Source of the DNA: Paractinoplanes lichenicola
GTDB taxonomy: Bacteria > Actinomycetota > Actinomycetes > Mycobacteriales > Micromonosporaceae
Reading direction: 5' to 3'
Length of the DNA stretch: 64,000 nt
NCBI RefSeq assembly: GCF_016785085.1
Contig: NZ_JAENHO010000001.1
Coordinates: forward strand, 558,001 to 622,000
In this document: one piece after another, positions 25,279-34,214 of the stretch
Layout: each line of letters opens with the position of its first letter
How positions within the stretch are numbered: the stretch's first letter is position 1
Translations under genes and position numbers: made by a program
The notes under the pieces: generated by a model
Seen by the model: the letters and a program-made list of their open reading frames with translations, nothing else
Database searches by the model: none
Told to the model about the DNA's origin: nothing

Positions 25279-26025
25279 TCAGGCGGTCAGACGGGCCGTC
25301 CAGATTTCTTCGCTGGGCCAGTGGTGGGACCAGGCGGCCGGGACGTTGGCGTAGTCGCGGTGGGCGGGGTCCGGGGCTTGGATCTCGATCAGGTCTTCGA
25401 CGACGAAGCCGCACGAGCGCAGCAGGCGCAGCATTTCGCCGTGGGGTAGGACGAACTCGACGTGGCTTCCCCAGTCCAGGCGGGACAGGCCGAACTGTGG
25501 GCGCGTCAGCTGAGTGGTCACGGGGCCCGACGCGGGCACGCATAGGGCGAACAAAGGCGAGTACCGCATGAACACCAGCCGGCCGCCGGGGGTGAGGAGC
25601 CGGGCGGCCTCGGGGATCCACAGGTGGGGGTCGCACCATAGCGAGGCGCCGTATTCGCTGATGGCCAGGTCGAAGGAGTTGTCCGGGTAGGGGACCGTCT
25701 CGGCGTTGCCCAGCAAAAGGGGGAAGTCGAGGTTGAACTCCTGCTGCATCGCGCGGGCCGTGGCGAGCTGTGGAGACGAGACGTCGATGCCGACGGGGTG
25801 GGCGCCGGCGCGGGCCAGCCACGCCGACACGTAGGCGGTGCCGCAGCCCAGTTCGATCGTGCGCATCCCGGTCAGGTCGTCGGGGAGCACGTGGACCTGG
25901 GATTCGGGGGTGGCCCACAGACCCCAGCGCGGCGAGGGCTGGGACCAGTGGTCGCGGGCGAGCGGCCCGTGCCAGGCGGACGCCTGCTCGTCCCAATAGC
26001 GCTGGTTCTGGGGGACGTGGGTCAT
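25279..26025 (-). CDS. Class I SAM-dependent methyltransferase
   Basis: 248 aa Rossmann-like methyltransferase of the Methyltransf_11 type. Motif I, ELGCGTAYVSAW (about 58-69), binds S-adenosylmethionine; the acidic residue after strand 2 is in PVGIDVSSPQL; motif post-I/II covers NAETVPYPDNSFDLAISEYGA. The acceptor is unknown. ATG 26025 overlaps the stop of the PIN-domain gene (ATGA), so the two are co-translated. Confidence 0.9.
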   Translation of the reverse strand: MTHVPQNQRYWDEQASAWHGPLARDHWSQPSPRWGLWATPESQVHVLPDDLTGMRTIELGCGTAYVSAWLARAGAHPVGIDVSSPQLATARAMQQEFNLDFPLLLGNAETVPYPDNSFDLAISEYGASLWCDPHLWIPEAARLLTPGGRLVFMRYSPLFALCVPASGPVTTQLTRPQFGLSRLDWGSHVEFVLPHGEMLRLLRSCGFVVEDLIEIQAPDPAHRDYANVPAAWSHHWPSEEIWTARLTA

Positions 26026-26438
26026 GCCGGCATCGCACCGGTGAGCAGGGCCTCCAGGGGTGCCAGCGGGACGATGCCCTCCGCCTTGGCCGCCAGCGAA
26101 GGGTCGATCGTCACGAGGGCGTCGGCCTGCAAGCGGGTCACCGCCAGATACTCGGCGTCGCGCAGGGTGTCCCAGTCCTGGTCGCGGGCGATCCGCCAGG
26201 CCGTCGTACGGGAAACGCGGTCGCCGAGGACGCGCATCTTGAGTTCCGTGAGGCGTTCGTGCAACTGCATGGCCTCGCGGTCCGAGCGCTTCCCGGCGCG
26301 CACGTCGTCCAGCAGCAGGTGCATCGCCTCCGAGCGGATGGTGTTCGGCGCGACCAGTTGGTGACCGCGATCGACGGCCAGCTCGTGGGCGACCAGGTGG
26401 AGCAGGGTGGGGGCGTCTATCCCGTACCGGGCCATCAC
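26022..26438 (-). CDS. PIN-domain protein, VapC-like
   Basis: 138 aa with the spacing of acidic residues expected for a PIN ribonuclease: Asp in YGIDAPTLL, Glu in IRSEAMHLLL, Asp in LRDAEYLAV and Asp in LVTIDPSL. PIN toxins cleave RNA and normally pair with a small DNA-binding antitoxin; none is visible next to it. The upstream partner is instead a 2TM protein 1 base away, and the downstream gene is a methyltransferase overlapping by 4 bases. It may be an orphan toxin-like nuclease or work with these neighbours. Two adjacent ATGs (26438, 26435) can start it. Confidence 0.75.
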   Translation of the reverse strand: MMARYGIDAPTLLHLVAHELAVDRGHQLVAPNTIRSEAMHLLLDDVRAGKRSDREAMQLHERLTELKMRVLGDRVSRTTAWRIARDQDWDTLRDAEYLAVTRLQADALVTIDPSLAAKAEGIVPLAPLEALLTGAMPA

Positions 26439-26439
26439 A

Positions 26440-26649
26440 TCAGCGTAAGGCGTGGGCCCGCAGCGTGCGCCGGGCGGCCCAGATGTGGATGGCCAGGCCG
26501 AGGCCCCAGAAGACGATCGACCACAGGGGCCAGAAGAAGATGTCGGGGGTGGCGTAGTTCCACGTGAAGACTTGGCCGACGTTGGCCAGCACGTACCAGA
26601 TGATGTGGGACCAGAGACCCCATTTGATGAGCGAGTCGTTCTGCTTCAT
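26440..26649 (-). CDS. 2TM-domain small membrane protein
   Basis: 69 aa with two hydrophobic segments (LWSHIIWYVLANVGQVFTW and FFWPLWSIVFWGLGLAIHIW) separated by NYATPDI. This fits the 2TM domain, a short two-helix hairpin common in bacteria, here on its own. The C-terminus is basic and cytoplasmic by the positive-inside rule. It is the first gene of a tight trio with the PIN protein and methyltransferase genes. Confidence 0.8.
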   Translation of the reverse strand: MKQNDSLIKWGLWSHIIWYVLANVGQVFTWNYATPDIFFWPLWSIVFWGLGLAIHIWAARRTLRAHALR

Positions 26650-26707
26650 GCCGGAAAGCTAAGGCGGCGCACTGGACGAAGAATGAATGCCCGCGTCCAC
26701 AAAGTGT

Positions 26708-29314
26708 TCAGAGGGCGGCGGCCAACCTGCGACGGGACGTGATGCCGAGCTTTCGGTAGATGCGGGTCAGGTGGTATTCGACCGTCGACGTGCTGAGGAA
26801 CAGGCGGGCCGCGATCTCGCTGTTCGTCGCCCCGGCGGCGGCCAAGCCGGCGACCTGCCGTTCCTGCGGGGTCAGGTCGGAATCGAAAGGTAAGTGGCGC
26901 GGACGAGGGTGTTCGCCGGTGGCGAGCAATTCGGAACGCGTACGGGAGACGAAGGCCGCGGCGCCCATGCGGGTGAACAGGTCGTGGGCCAGGTGCAGCT
27001 GGGTCCGGGCGTCGGCGCGGCGGCGCCGGCGGCGCAGCCACTCGCCGTACAGCAGGTGGGTTCGGGCCAACTCGGTGACGATCGTGGTCCGGCCCAGCAG
27101 GTCCAGTGCCTCGCGGTAGAAGGCGTCAGCGTCGTCGGCCAGCAGGGCCCGGCAGCGGGCGAGCAGGCCCAGCGCCCAGGGCGTGCCGCTGAGCGGGGCG
27201 CGGTCCTCCAAGCGTACGAGGGCCGCTTTTGCCACCTCGTGATCGCCGCTGCGGACGCCGGCTTCGACGATCTCGTGCAGCGACCTGGTGGCGGCGCCCG
27301 GCTTGTCCCAGTCGAACGACGGCAGCACGCAGGCCAGCGCCGCGGGATAGTGGCCGAGGCTGATCTCCAGGACGGCCAGGGAGTTGCGGACCAGGAAATC
27401 GAGCCCGGTGGCGTCGGCAGCCAGCGCCCGCACCGCGGACTCGCGGCCCTGCCAGGCCAGCAGCTCGATCCGCTGGGCATCGCCGCAGTACGGCTGGCCG
27501 ACCACGCGCGACAGTTCGGCCAGTTCCTCCTGCAGCGCCTCGGCGGCGTCGAAGCGGCCGGCCCGCAGCTCCCAGGCGACGCCGACGGCCAGCGTCGTGC
27601 GCAGCGAACCCAGGGCGCCGTGCCGCCGGTCGTACGACTCGAGCCGGCGCCACGCCAGGCGGCCGGCGTCCTCGTCCCACAGGTCGTCGGCGGCGAGGAC
27701 GCTGATGACGGCCAGCGGCAGCCCGTCGTCGGTGTCCACTGCGGCCAGCGCCTCGCGCAGCAGCGGCACGGCGGTGCGATAGTCGCCGGCGATGCGGGCG
27801 GCAAAGCCGAGCAGGAACGGGTCCGCGTACGCGGGTGAGGCCAGCACCGTGCGGGCCAGTTCCCCCATGGTCGCCTGATCACCGCTGATCAGCATGGCCT
27901 GCAAAGCCTCGAACATCATGGTGCGGGAGAGCGCGGGGTCGAGGGCGGCGATCGACGCGGCGGCCTCGAAGAGCGTGCCGGGGGCGGGCCGGCCCGCGTA
28001 CATCTCGGCCCGGGCCCGGGCCTGCCGGGCCAGCGCGCGGGGCACGGGCCGGTCGAGGCCGGGTTCGGCGCGGTCGAGCATCCGGCTGGCGGTGGCCGGG
28101 TCGCCCAGCACGAGATGGGCCCGGGCTGCGGCGACGAGACGGGCGGCCTGCGCGCGGGGGTCGGGCGTCAGGTCGGCCGCGCGGGCCAGGAAGGCGGCCC
28201 GCACGGAGTGGCCGCCGCGCTCGGCCGCCCGCTCCAGCAGCGCGGCCACCTCCTCGTCGAGCCCGATCGTGGCCTGCGCGCGATGCCAGGCGTGCCGGTC
28301 AGGTTCCCGTACGGGGTCGTGGACGGCGGCCAGGGCGGCGTGCACGCGCCGCCGGTCGGCCGGGTCGGCGCCCCGATACACGGCCGCGCGGATCAGCGGG
28401 TGCCGGAAGTCGAGGGACTCGGTCAGGATGCCGGCCGACAGCGCCACGTCGGCCTCGTCGGCGGCGATGCCCAGCTGCAGCGCGGCCCGCCAGAGCAGCG
28501 ACGGGTCGCCGGGCGGCGCGGCCGCGGCGAGCAGGAGCAGCAGCCGGGCCGGGGCCGGGAGCGGGTGGAGCTCGCGCAGGAAGTGGGTCTCGAGCAGGTC
28601 GCCGACCGGCAGCGGCCCGGGCAGGGGGACGAGGCCGGCCAGCTGTCCGGGGTCGAGGGTGCGGGCCAGCTCGACCAGGGCCAGCGGGTTGCCGCCGGTG
28701 CCGTCGACCAGCTGACCGGCGACCGCGTCGTCGAGGTGCCCGGCGACGCTGGCCGTCAGCAGGTCGCGGGCGTCGTCGCCGGGCAGGCCGGGCAGCGTGA
28801 TCGCCGGCAGGCCGCCGAGCGGGGCCAGCCCGTCGGGGCGGGTGGCGAACAGCAGGCCGAGCGCCTCGGCGTGCAGGCGGCGGGCGACGAAGGTGAGCGC
28901 GTCGGCCGACTCGCGGTCGAGCCACTGGGCGTCGTCGATCACGCAGATCAGGGGTTCCGGTGTGGACGCCTCGGCCAGCAGGGTCAGCGTGGCCATGCCG
29001 ACGAGGTAGCGGTCGGCGGGGCCGCCACCGAGGTGTCCGAACGCCGTCCGCAGGGCATCACGCTGGGGACCGGGGAGCGTGTCGAGAAGGGGCAGCCAGG
29101 GTCGCAGCAGCCGGTGCAGTGCCGCGTAGCCGAGGCACATCTCGGGCTCGGCCCCGGCGATCGCGACGACCCGGACGTCGCCCACCCGGCCGAGCAGGCT
29201 GGTCTTGCCGGTGCCGGGCTCCCCCACCAGCACCAGCGTGCCGCTGCACCCGTCCCGGACCCCGGCCACGAGTGCGGCCAGGGCTTGCTGTTCCTCGTGC
29301 CGGCCGACGAACAT
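26708..29314 (-). CDS. Large LuxR-type regulator with AAA ATPase (LAL family)
   Basis: 868 aa. The N-terminal ATPase has Walker A GEPGTGKTSLL (about 32-42) and Walker B LICVIDDAQWLD; a long helical, TPR-like middle follows. The C-terminal LuxR/NarL helix-turn-helix reads LTPQERQVAGLAAAGATNSEIAARL (about 810-865). LAL proteins activate operons for antibiotic or sugar metabolism after binding an inducer. The start is ATG 29314. It is directly downstream of, and on the same strand as, a second LAL gene with the same layout but clearly divergent sequence; their targets may include the hydrolase operon at 32203. Confidence 0.9.
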   Translation of the reverse strand: MFVGRHEEQQALAALVAGVRDGCSGTLVLVGEPGTGKTSLLGRVGDVRVVAIAGAEPEMCLGYAALHRLLRPWLPLLDTLPGPQRDALRTAFGHLGGGPADRYLVGMATLTLLAEASTPEPLICVIDDAQWLDRESADALTFVARRLHAEALGLLFATRPDGLAPLGGLPAITLPGLPGDDARDLLTASVAGHLDDAVAGQLVDGTGGNPLALVELARTLDPGQLAGLVPLPGPLPVGDLLETHFLRELHPLPAPARLLLLLAAAAPPGDPSLLWRAALQLGIAADEADVALSAGILTESLDFRHPLIRAAVYRGADPADRRRVHAALAAVHDPVREPDRHAWHRAQATIGLDEEVAALLERAAERGGHSVRAAFLARAADLTPDPRAQAARLVAAARAHLVLGDPATASRMLDRAEPGLDRPVPRALARQARARAEMYAGRPAPGTLFEAAASIAALDPALSRTMMFEALQAMLISGDQATMGELARTVLASPAYADPFLLGFAARIAGDYRTAVPLLREALAAVDTDDGLPLAVISVLAADDLWDEDAGRLAWRRLESYDRRHGALGSLRTTLAVGVAWELRAGRFDAAEALQEELAELSRVVGQPYCGDAQRIELLAWQGRESAVRALAADATGLDFLVRNSLAVLEISLGHYPAALACVLPSFDWDKPGAATRSLHEIVEAGVRSGDHEVAKAALVRLEDRAPLSGTPWALGLLARCRALLADDADAFYREALDLLGRTTIVTELARTHLLYGEWLRRRRRRADARTQLHLAHDLFTRMGAAAFVSRTRSELLATGEHPRPRHLPFDSDLTPQERQVAGLAAAGATNSEIAARLFLSTSTVEYHLTRIYRKLGITSRRRLAAAL

Positions 29315-29376
29315 GCGGCACCACCCCCGCGCTCCAGGGGACCATCCGCCGCCCGTACGGGGGCCAGGGACGAACC

Positions 29377-32100
29377 CTAAACGGTGGGCCTAGGGTCGCG
29401 GAGCGCGTCGGCCAGCAGCCGGCGGGACGAGATGCCGAGCTTGGCGTAAATGCGGGACAAGTGGTATTCAACGGTCTTCTGGCTGACGTACAGCTCGGCC
29501 GCGGCCTCCTGGTTCGTCCGGCCCTGGGCGATCACGTGGGCCACCGACAGCTCGCGCTCGGTCAGCGTGAGCGGTCGGCCGGGGTTGCTCGCGGCGGCGG
29601 TCAGCCCGGCGGCGGCCAGATCCTGCTCGCAGCGCTGCCTGAAGGGCTCGGCCCGCAGCGTGCTGAAGCGGCGGTGCGCCCGGGTCAGCCAGGTCGCCGC
29701 GTCCCGGCGCGACCCGCTTCCCGTGGCCAAGAGCAGTTTCCCGTACGAGTGTTCCAGCAGCCCCCGGTAGAGCGGGGCGGTGTCGCCGTCGACCTCGACG
29801 GCCAGCGCCCGCCGGTAGGCCTCCCCGGCGTCGCGGGGGCGGTTGCGCAGCTCGGCGATCTGGCCGGTGAGCCGGGCGACGACGTCGCGCAGGTAGCCAC
29901 CGTCGTGCTCGTCGCGCAGGTCGTGCAGCACCGCCTCGGCCTCGTCGAGCCGGCCGGCGCCGGTGAGCGCCTCGACCAGCAAGGACTGCTGCCACAACCG
30001 GAACGGCTTGTAGCGCAGGCCGGTGTCGCCGAGCAGCGGCTGCAACGCCCGGTGGACGGCGGCGTGGTCGGCGCGGGCCTGGGCCACGGTGGCCGCGGCC
30101 AGCGACGAATAGACGATGTCGGGCGGGGATCCGAACGACTGCACGATGCCGGAGAGCTCGTCGAGGCGGGTGCGGGCGCTCTCCCAGTCGCCGCGGCCGG
30201 CGTCGACGCAGACCGACGCGAACCGGCCCGCCGCGTCGAAGGCCAGCTGGTCCTGCGAGACGGCGACGGCCCGGGCCCGGTCGGCGGCCGACGCGCTCTC
30301 GTCCCACTCGCCGGCCAGGTAGTGCACGACCGACTGCAGGGCCAGCGTGGCCGGGCCGAGCCGCGAGCTCGCGCCCTGCTGGTCGCGCAGCGCCACGGTC
30401 CGCAGGTCGGCGCGGGCGCCGGGCAGATGCCCCAGGAACAGCCGCATCACGCCGCGGGTGGCCAGGGTGTCGAGGTTGTCGTCGCGGACGTCGACGCTCG
30501 CCTCGGGCAGGTGGGTCAGGTCGTCGAGCGCGGCCCGCGGGCCGAGATGCCACATGCGACCGGTGGCGACCAGCGCGCGGGTGAGGTCGGTGGTGGCCGG
30601 GTCGAGGTCGCCGAGGGCCAGGGTGCGCTGGGCGATCTCGACGGTGTCGGCGCCGCGGCCGCTCGCGATCGTGATCTGGGCCAGGAACAGGCCGGCCAGG
30701 GCGGCCACCCAGCCCGCGCCGGGCACCTCGCGGGCCTCTTTGAGGTGCGCCTCGGCGGTCGGGATCCGCCCCGTCATCATGTCCATGATGCCCAGCACGC
30801 AGCTGCGCAGCGGGCCCGGCGCGCAGTCCTCGACCTGCGGCCGCAGCGGCAGGGCGGCGTCGGCCCGCAGAGTGAGCAGGAACTGGGCGCACGAGGTGAG
30901 CAGCCGCCGCTCCCGGTCGTCGCGGCCCGCCGAGAGCGCCGAGGCCCAGCGCAGCCGGGTGGCGGCCACGGCGTTGCGCCCGATCGCGGCCTCGGCCAGC
31001 CCGGACTCCTCGAGCTCGGCGGCCAGGGCCGCGTCGGTGGTGGACGCCGCGGCGACCCGGTGCGCCCAGCTCGCGGCCGTGCCGACCAGCTCGGCCGCGC
31101 CGGCGTGCAGGAGGCGGCGGCGCTCGGGGCTCAGCGCGTCGTAGAGGGCGTCGCGATGCAGGGCGTGCACCAGGCCGACCGGGCTTTGCGGCTCGTTCGG
31201 CGACCACACGGCCAGGCCGGCCGTCAGCGCGGGGCCGAGCGCGTGGGCCGGGTCGGGCAGCCCGGCGAGGCGGCCGGCCGACGCCAGCGGCACCTGGGCG
31301 TCCAGCACGGCCAGCGCGTCCAGCAGCGCGCGCGACTCGGCGGGCAGGCGATCGAGCTGGGAGTTGATGGCGACCAGCAGCGAACGCGGCACCGGCCAGC
31401 GCTGGACGCCCTCGTCGCGCAGCACCTCGGTGGGCACCTCGGCCAGCACCGTCCGGACGTGCAGGGGGTGGCCGCCGGTGTAGGTGTGCAGCCGCTCGCT
31501 CAGGCCGGCCGTCACCGGCCCCCCGAGCATCGCCCCGGCCAGCCGCGCGACGTCGTCGCGGGCCAGCCCGCCGAGGTCGATGCGGGTCGCCCGGCCGGAG
31601 GAGCGCAGCAGCCGGTCGAGCGACTCGTCGGCGACCGGTCGGGTCGCGAGCACGGTCAGCACGCGGTCGGACCACAGGCGGCGCAGCACGAAGCCGAGCG
31701 CCTGCGTCGACTGCCGATCGGCCCAGTGCAGGTCGTCCACGATCACGGCGACCGGGCGGCCCGGCTCCTGCAGCTCGCCCAGCAGCAGGAGCAACTGCCC
31801 GCCGATCACGTGCGGCGAGGTGTCGGCCGCGGGCGCGGTCAGCAGGGGGAACCGGTCGTGGGCGACCCGGCCCGTCAGTTGCAGGATCACCCCGTACGGG
31901 AAATCGGTCTCTGACGAGTCGGCCGTCGCGCGCAGGATCGTGAAATCGTCGAGCGCCGCCGAGAATGTCTGCACCAGCGAGCTTTTGCCGATGCCGGCCT
32001 CGCCCTCGACGACGGCCAGCCGGGAAGCACCGGCCCGCACCTCGTCGGCGCACGCATTGAGCTGGTCGGACTCCCCCGCCCGGCCGACGAAGAGCGTCAC
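29377..32100 (-). CDS. Second large LuxR-type regulator with AAA ATPase (LAL family)
   Basis: 907 aa from GTG 32100. Walker A is GEAGIGKSSLV (about 34-44), Walker B AVIVDDLHWAD, followed by a long helical sensor region. The C-terminal HTH is LTERELSVAHVIAQGRTNQEAAAELYVSQKTVEYHLSRIY-like (about 845-900; only its pattern is given). It is divergent from the hydrolase/SDR/cupin operon, whose start is about 100 bp away, and is a good candidate regulator of it. Confidence 0.9.
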   Translation of the reverse strand: MTLFVGRAGESDQLNACADEVRAGASRLAVVEGEAGIGKSSLVQTFSAALDDFTILRATADSSETDFPYGVILQLTGRVAHDRFPLLTAPAADTSPHVIGGQLLLLLGELQEPGRPVAVIVDDLHWADRQSTQALGFVLRRLWSDRVLTVLATRPVADESLDRLLRSSGRATRIDLGGLARDDVARLAGAMLGGPVTAGLSERLHTYTGGHPLHVRTVLAEVPTEVLRDEGVQRWPVPRSLLVAINSQLDRLPAESRALLDALAVLDAQVPLASAGRLAGLPDPAHALGPALTAGLAVWSPNEPQSPVGLVHALHRDALYDALSPERRRLLHAGAAELVGTAASWAHRVAAASTTDAALAAELEESGLAEAAIGRNAVAATRLRWASALSAGRDDRERRLLTSCAQFLLTLRADAALPLRPQVEDCAPGPLRSCVLGIMDMMTGRIPTAEAHLKEAREVPGAGWVAALAGLFLAQITIASGRGADTVEIAQRTLALGDLDPATTDLTRALVATGRMWHLGPRAALDDLTHLPEASVDVRDDNLDTLATRGVMRLFLGHLPGARADLRTVALRDQQGASSRLGPATLALQSVVHYLAGEWDESASAADRARAVAVSQDQLAFDAAGRFASVCVDAGRGDWESARTRLDELSGIVQSFGSPPDIVYSSLAAATVAQARADHAAVHRALQPLLGDTGLRYKPFRLWQQSLLVEALTGAGRLDEAEAVLHDLRDEHDGGYLRDVVARLTGQIAELRNRPRDAGEAYRRALAVEVDGDTAPLYRGLLEHSYGKLLLATGSGSRRDAATWLTRAHRRFSTLRAEPFRQRCEQDLAAAGLTAAASNPGRPLTLTERELSVAHVIAQGRTNQEAAAELYVSQKTVEYHLSRIYAKLGISSRRLLADALRDPRPTV

Positions 32101-32202
32101 ATGACGACCTTATGGATCCCCGGTTCGCCCGCGCAACCCGCCCGTACGGACTGTGGGGTTTCCCTGATCCGCGGGCGCGCCCCGGGTGGTGGTCTGACGG
32201 TC

Positions 32203-32994
32203 ATGACGACACCGCTTGTGTTCATTCACGGCCTCTGGCTGCACGCCACCTCGTGGAACCCGTGGATCGAGATGTTCGCGGCCGAGGGGTACGCGCCGAT
32301 CGCCCCCGGCTGGCCCGGCGACCCCGACACCGTGGCCGAGGCCCGCGAGACCCCGGAGAGCATCGCCGACCACGGCATCGACGACGTGGTCGAGCACTTC
32401 GCGCAGATCATCCGCGGCCTCGACGCGGCCCCGATCCTGATCGGCCACTCGTTCGGCGGCATGATCGCGCAGAAGCTGCTCGGGCAGGACCTGGCCCGCG
32501 CCGCCGTCGCGATCGACGCCGCACAGATCAAGGGCGTGCTGCCGCTGCCGCTGTCGGCGCTGCGGGCCACCCTGCCGGTGTTCAAGAACCCGGCCAACAA
32601 GCACCGCGCGGTGTCGCTGACCGCCGAGCAGTTCCGGTTCGCGTTCGGCAACGCGATCCCTGCGGAGGAGTCCGACGCCCTGTTCGAGCAGTGGACGATT
32701 CCCGCCCCCGGCAAGCCGCTGTTCGAGGCGGCCGCGGCCAACTTCGACCCGCACTCGCCGGCCAAGGTCGACACGGCCAACCAGAACCGCGGCCCGCTGC
32801 TGCTGATGACCGGCGGCAAGGACCACACCGTGCCCGAGGCGGTCACCCGGGCCACGCTCAAGCAGTACCGGCACTCCGACGCCGTCACCGACATCACCGA
32901 GTTCCCCGACCGGGGTCACTCGCTGACGATCGACAACGGCTGGCGCGAGGTGGCCGGCACCGCGCTGGCCTGGCTGCGGCGACAGGGGCTCTGA
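32203..32994 (+). CDS. Alpha/beta hydrolase
   Basis: 263 aa from ATG 32203, where the hydrolase fold begins (MTTPLVFIHGLWLHATSW); an in-frame ATG at 32101 would add 34 residues of unrelated sequence that abut the divergent LAL start. The nucleophile elbow is GHSFGG, the acid Asp is in GGKDHTVP and the His is in DRGHSLTI, so the triad is complete. The HG oxyanion motif follows strand 3. It is probably a cytoplasmic esterase or lactonase. Its stop shares a base with the SDR gene start (TGATG). Confidence 0.9.
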   Translation: MTTPLVFIHGLWLHATSWNPWIEMFAAEGYAPIAPGWPGDPDTVAEARETPESIADHGIDDVVEHFAQIIRGLDAAPILIGHSFGGMIAQKLLGQDLARAAVAIDAAQIKGVLPLPLSALRATLPVFKNPANKHRAVSLTAEQFRFAFGNAIPAEESDALFEQWTIPAPGKPLFEAAAANFDPHSPAKVDTANQNRGPLLLMTGGKDHTVPEAVTRATLKQYRHSDAVTDITEFPDRGHSLTIDNGWREVAGTALAWLRRQGL

Positions 32995-33761
32995 TGGATC
33001 TCGGACTGACCGGCCGGCGCGCGCTGGTGACCGGGGCGAGCCGGGGCATCGGCCTGGCCGTGGTGACCGCGCTGGCCGCCGAGGGCGCGTCGGTGACGGC
33101 GGTCTCCAGGAGCGGCTCGGCCGAGTTGAAGGCGCTCGAGGAGACCGGCCGGGTGGTCTCGGTGCTGGCCGACCTGACCGACCCGGAGGCGCTCGTCGCC
33201 ACCGCCTCCGACGTGGACGTGCTGGTCAACAACGTCGGCGCGGTCAAGCCCCGTACGGGCGGGTTCCTCTCGGTGACCGACGCCGACTGGGCGGCCACCC
33301 TGGAGATCAACCTCTTGAGCGCCGTACGGATGACCCGCGCGGTGCTGCCCGGGATGCTCGAGCGCGGCGCCGGCAGCATCGTCACGGTCAGCTCGGTCAA
33401 CGCCGTGCTGCCGGACCCGCTGGTCATCGACTACAGCGCCGCCAAGGCCGCCCTGTCCAGCTTCTGCAAGTCGCTCTCCAAGGAATACGGACCGGCGGGC
33501 ATCCGGGTCAACACGGTCAGCCCGGGCCCGGTCGCCACCTCGCTGTGGCTGGGCGACGGCGGCATCGCCGCGAGCGTCGCGTCGGCCACCGGCGGCGACC
33601 CGAAGGCCGTCGCCGCCGGTGCGGCCGGCGACTCGGTCACCGGCCGCTTCACCCGGCCCGAGGAGGTCGCCGCGCTGGTCGTGTTCCTGGCCGGCGATCA
33701 GGCCACGAATGTCACCGGGTCCGACTTCACCATCGACGGCGGCCTCGTCACCACTCTTTAG
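32994..33761 (+). CDS. Short-chain dehydrogenase/reductase (classical SDR)
   Basis: 255 aa. The cofactor motif TGASRGIG lies at about 12-19, NNVG at about 80, catalytic Ser in VTVSSVN and the Tyr/Lys pair in YSAAK (about 145-149). The C-terminal GSDFTIDGG is typical of FabG-like members. SRSG after strand 2 suggests NADP. It is the middle gene of the hydrolase-SDR-cupin operon, which looks like a small catabolic or detoxification unit; the substrate is unknown. Confidence 0.93.
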   Translation: MDLGLTGRRALVTGASRGIGLAVVTALAAEGASVTAVSRSGSAELKALEETGRVVSVLADLTDPEALVATASDVDVLVNNVGAVKPRTGGFLSVTDADWAATLEINLLSAVRMTRAVLPGMLERGAGSIVTVSSVNAVLPDPLVIDYSAAKAALSSFCKSLSKEYGPAGIRVNTVSPGPVATSLWLGDGGIAASVASATGGDPKAVAAGAAGDSVTGRFTRPEEVAALVVFLAGDQATNVTGSDFTIDGGLVTTL

Positions 33762-33770
33762 GGGGATGTT

Positions 33771-34214
33771 TTGTCCGATCTGCCGTTCTGGTTCCTCGGC
33801 GGCCAGGTCCGGGTGCTCGTGCCCGGCGAGGCGACCGGGGGCGCCCTGTCGGTCATGGAGTTCACCGACGTGGCCGGCCACGCGCCGCCGCTGCACATCC
33901 ACGACGACGAGGACGAAGTGTGGATCGTGCTCGACGGCAAGGTGAGCTTCTTCGTCGGCGACCAGAAATTCGACCTCGAGCCTGGTCAGGCCGCCCACGG
34001 GCCGCGCGGGGTCGCGCACAGCTATCTGATCCGCAGCGACAAGGCCAAGCTGGCCGCGGTCTTCGCCCCCGGTCACGTCGAGAACTGGTTCACGGCCAAC
34101 GGCTCACCGGTCGCCCACGTCGACGAGGCCCCGGCCGCCTTCGACATCGGCGCGATCCTGGCGTCGGCCGACAACTTCCACGTACGGGTGGCCGGGCCCC
34201 CACCGGCCGGCTAA
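33771..34214 (+). CDS. Cupin-domain protein
   Basis: 147 aa single-cupin protein. Motif 1 has the metal ligands as PPLHIHDDEDEVWIVLDG (two His and a Glu), and motif 2 includes AHGPRGVAHSYLI (His). It may be a metal enzyme or binding protein acting on the product of the preceding SDR. The start is TTG 33771, 9 bases after the SDR stop, behind GGGGG. Its stop overlaps the stop of the convergent ESX-associated gene. Confidence 0.88.
   Translation: MSDLPFWFLGGQVRVLVPGEATGGALSVMEFTDVAGHAPPLHIHDDEDEVWIVLDGKVSFFVGDQKFDLEPGQAAHGPRGVAHSYLIRSDKAKLAAVFAPGHVENWFTANGSPVAHVDEAPAAFDIGAILASADNFHVRVAGPPPAG

Noticed and set aside
26022..26649. VapBC toxin-antitoxin pair
   Set aside because: The gene upstream of the PIN protein encodes two membrane helices, not a DNA-binding antitoxin.
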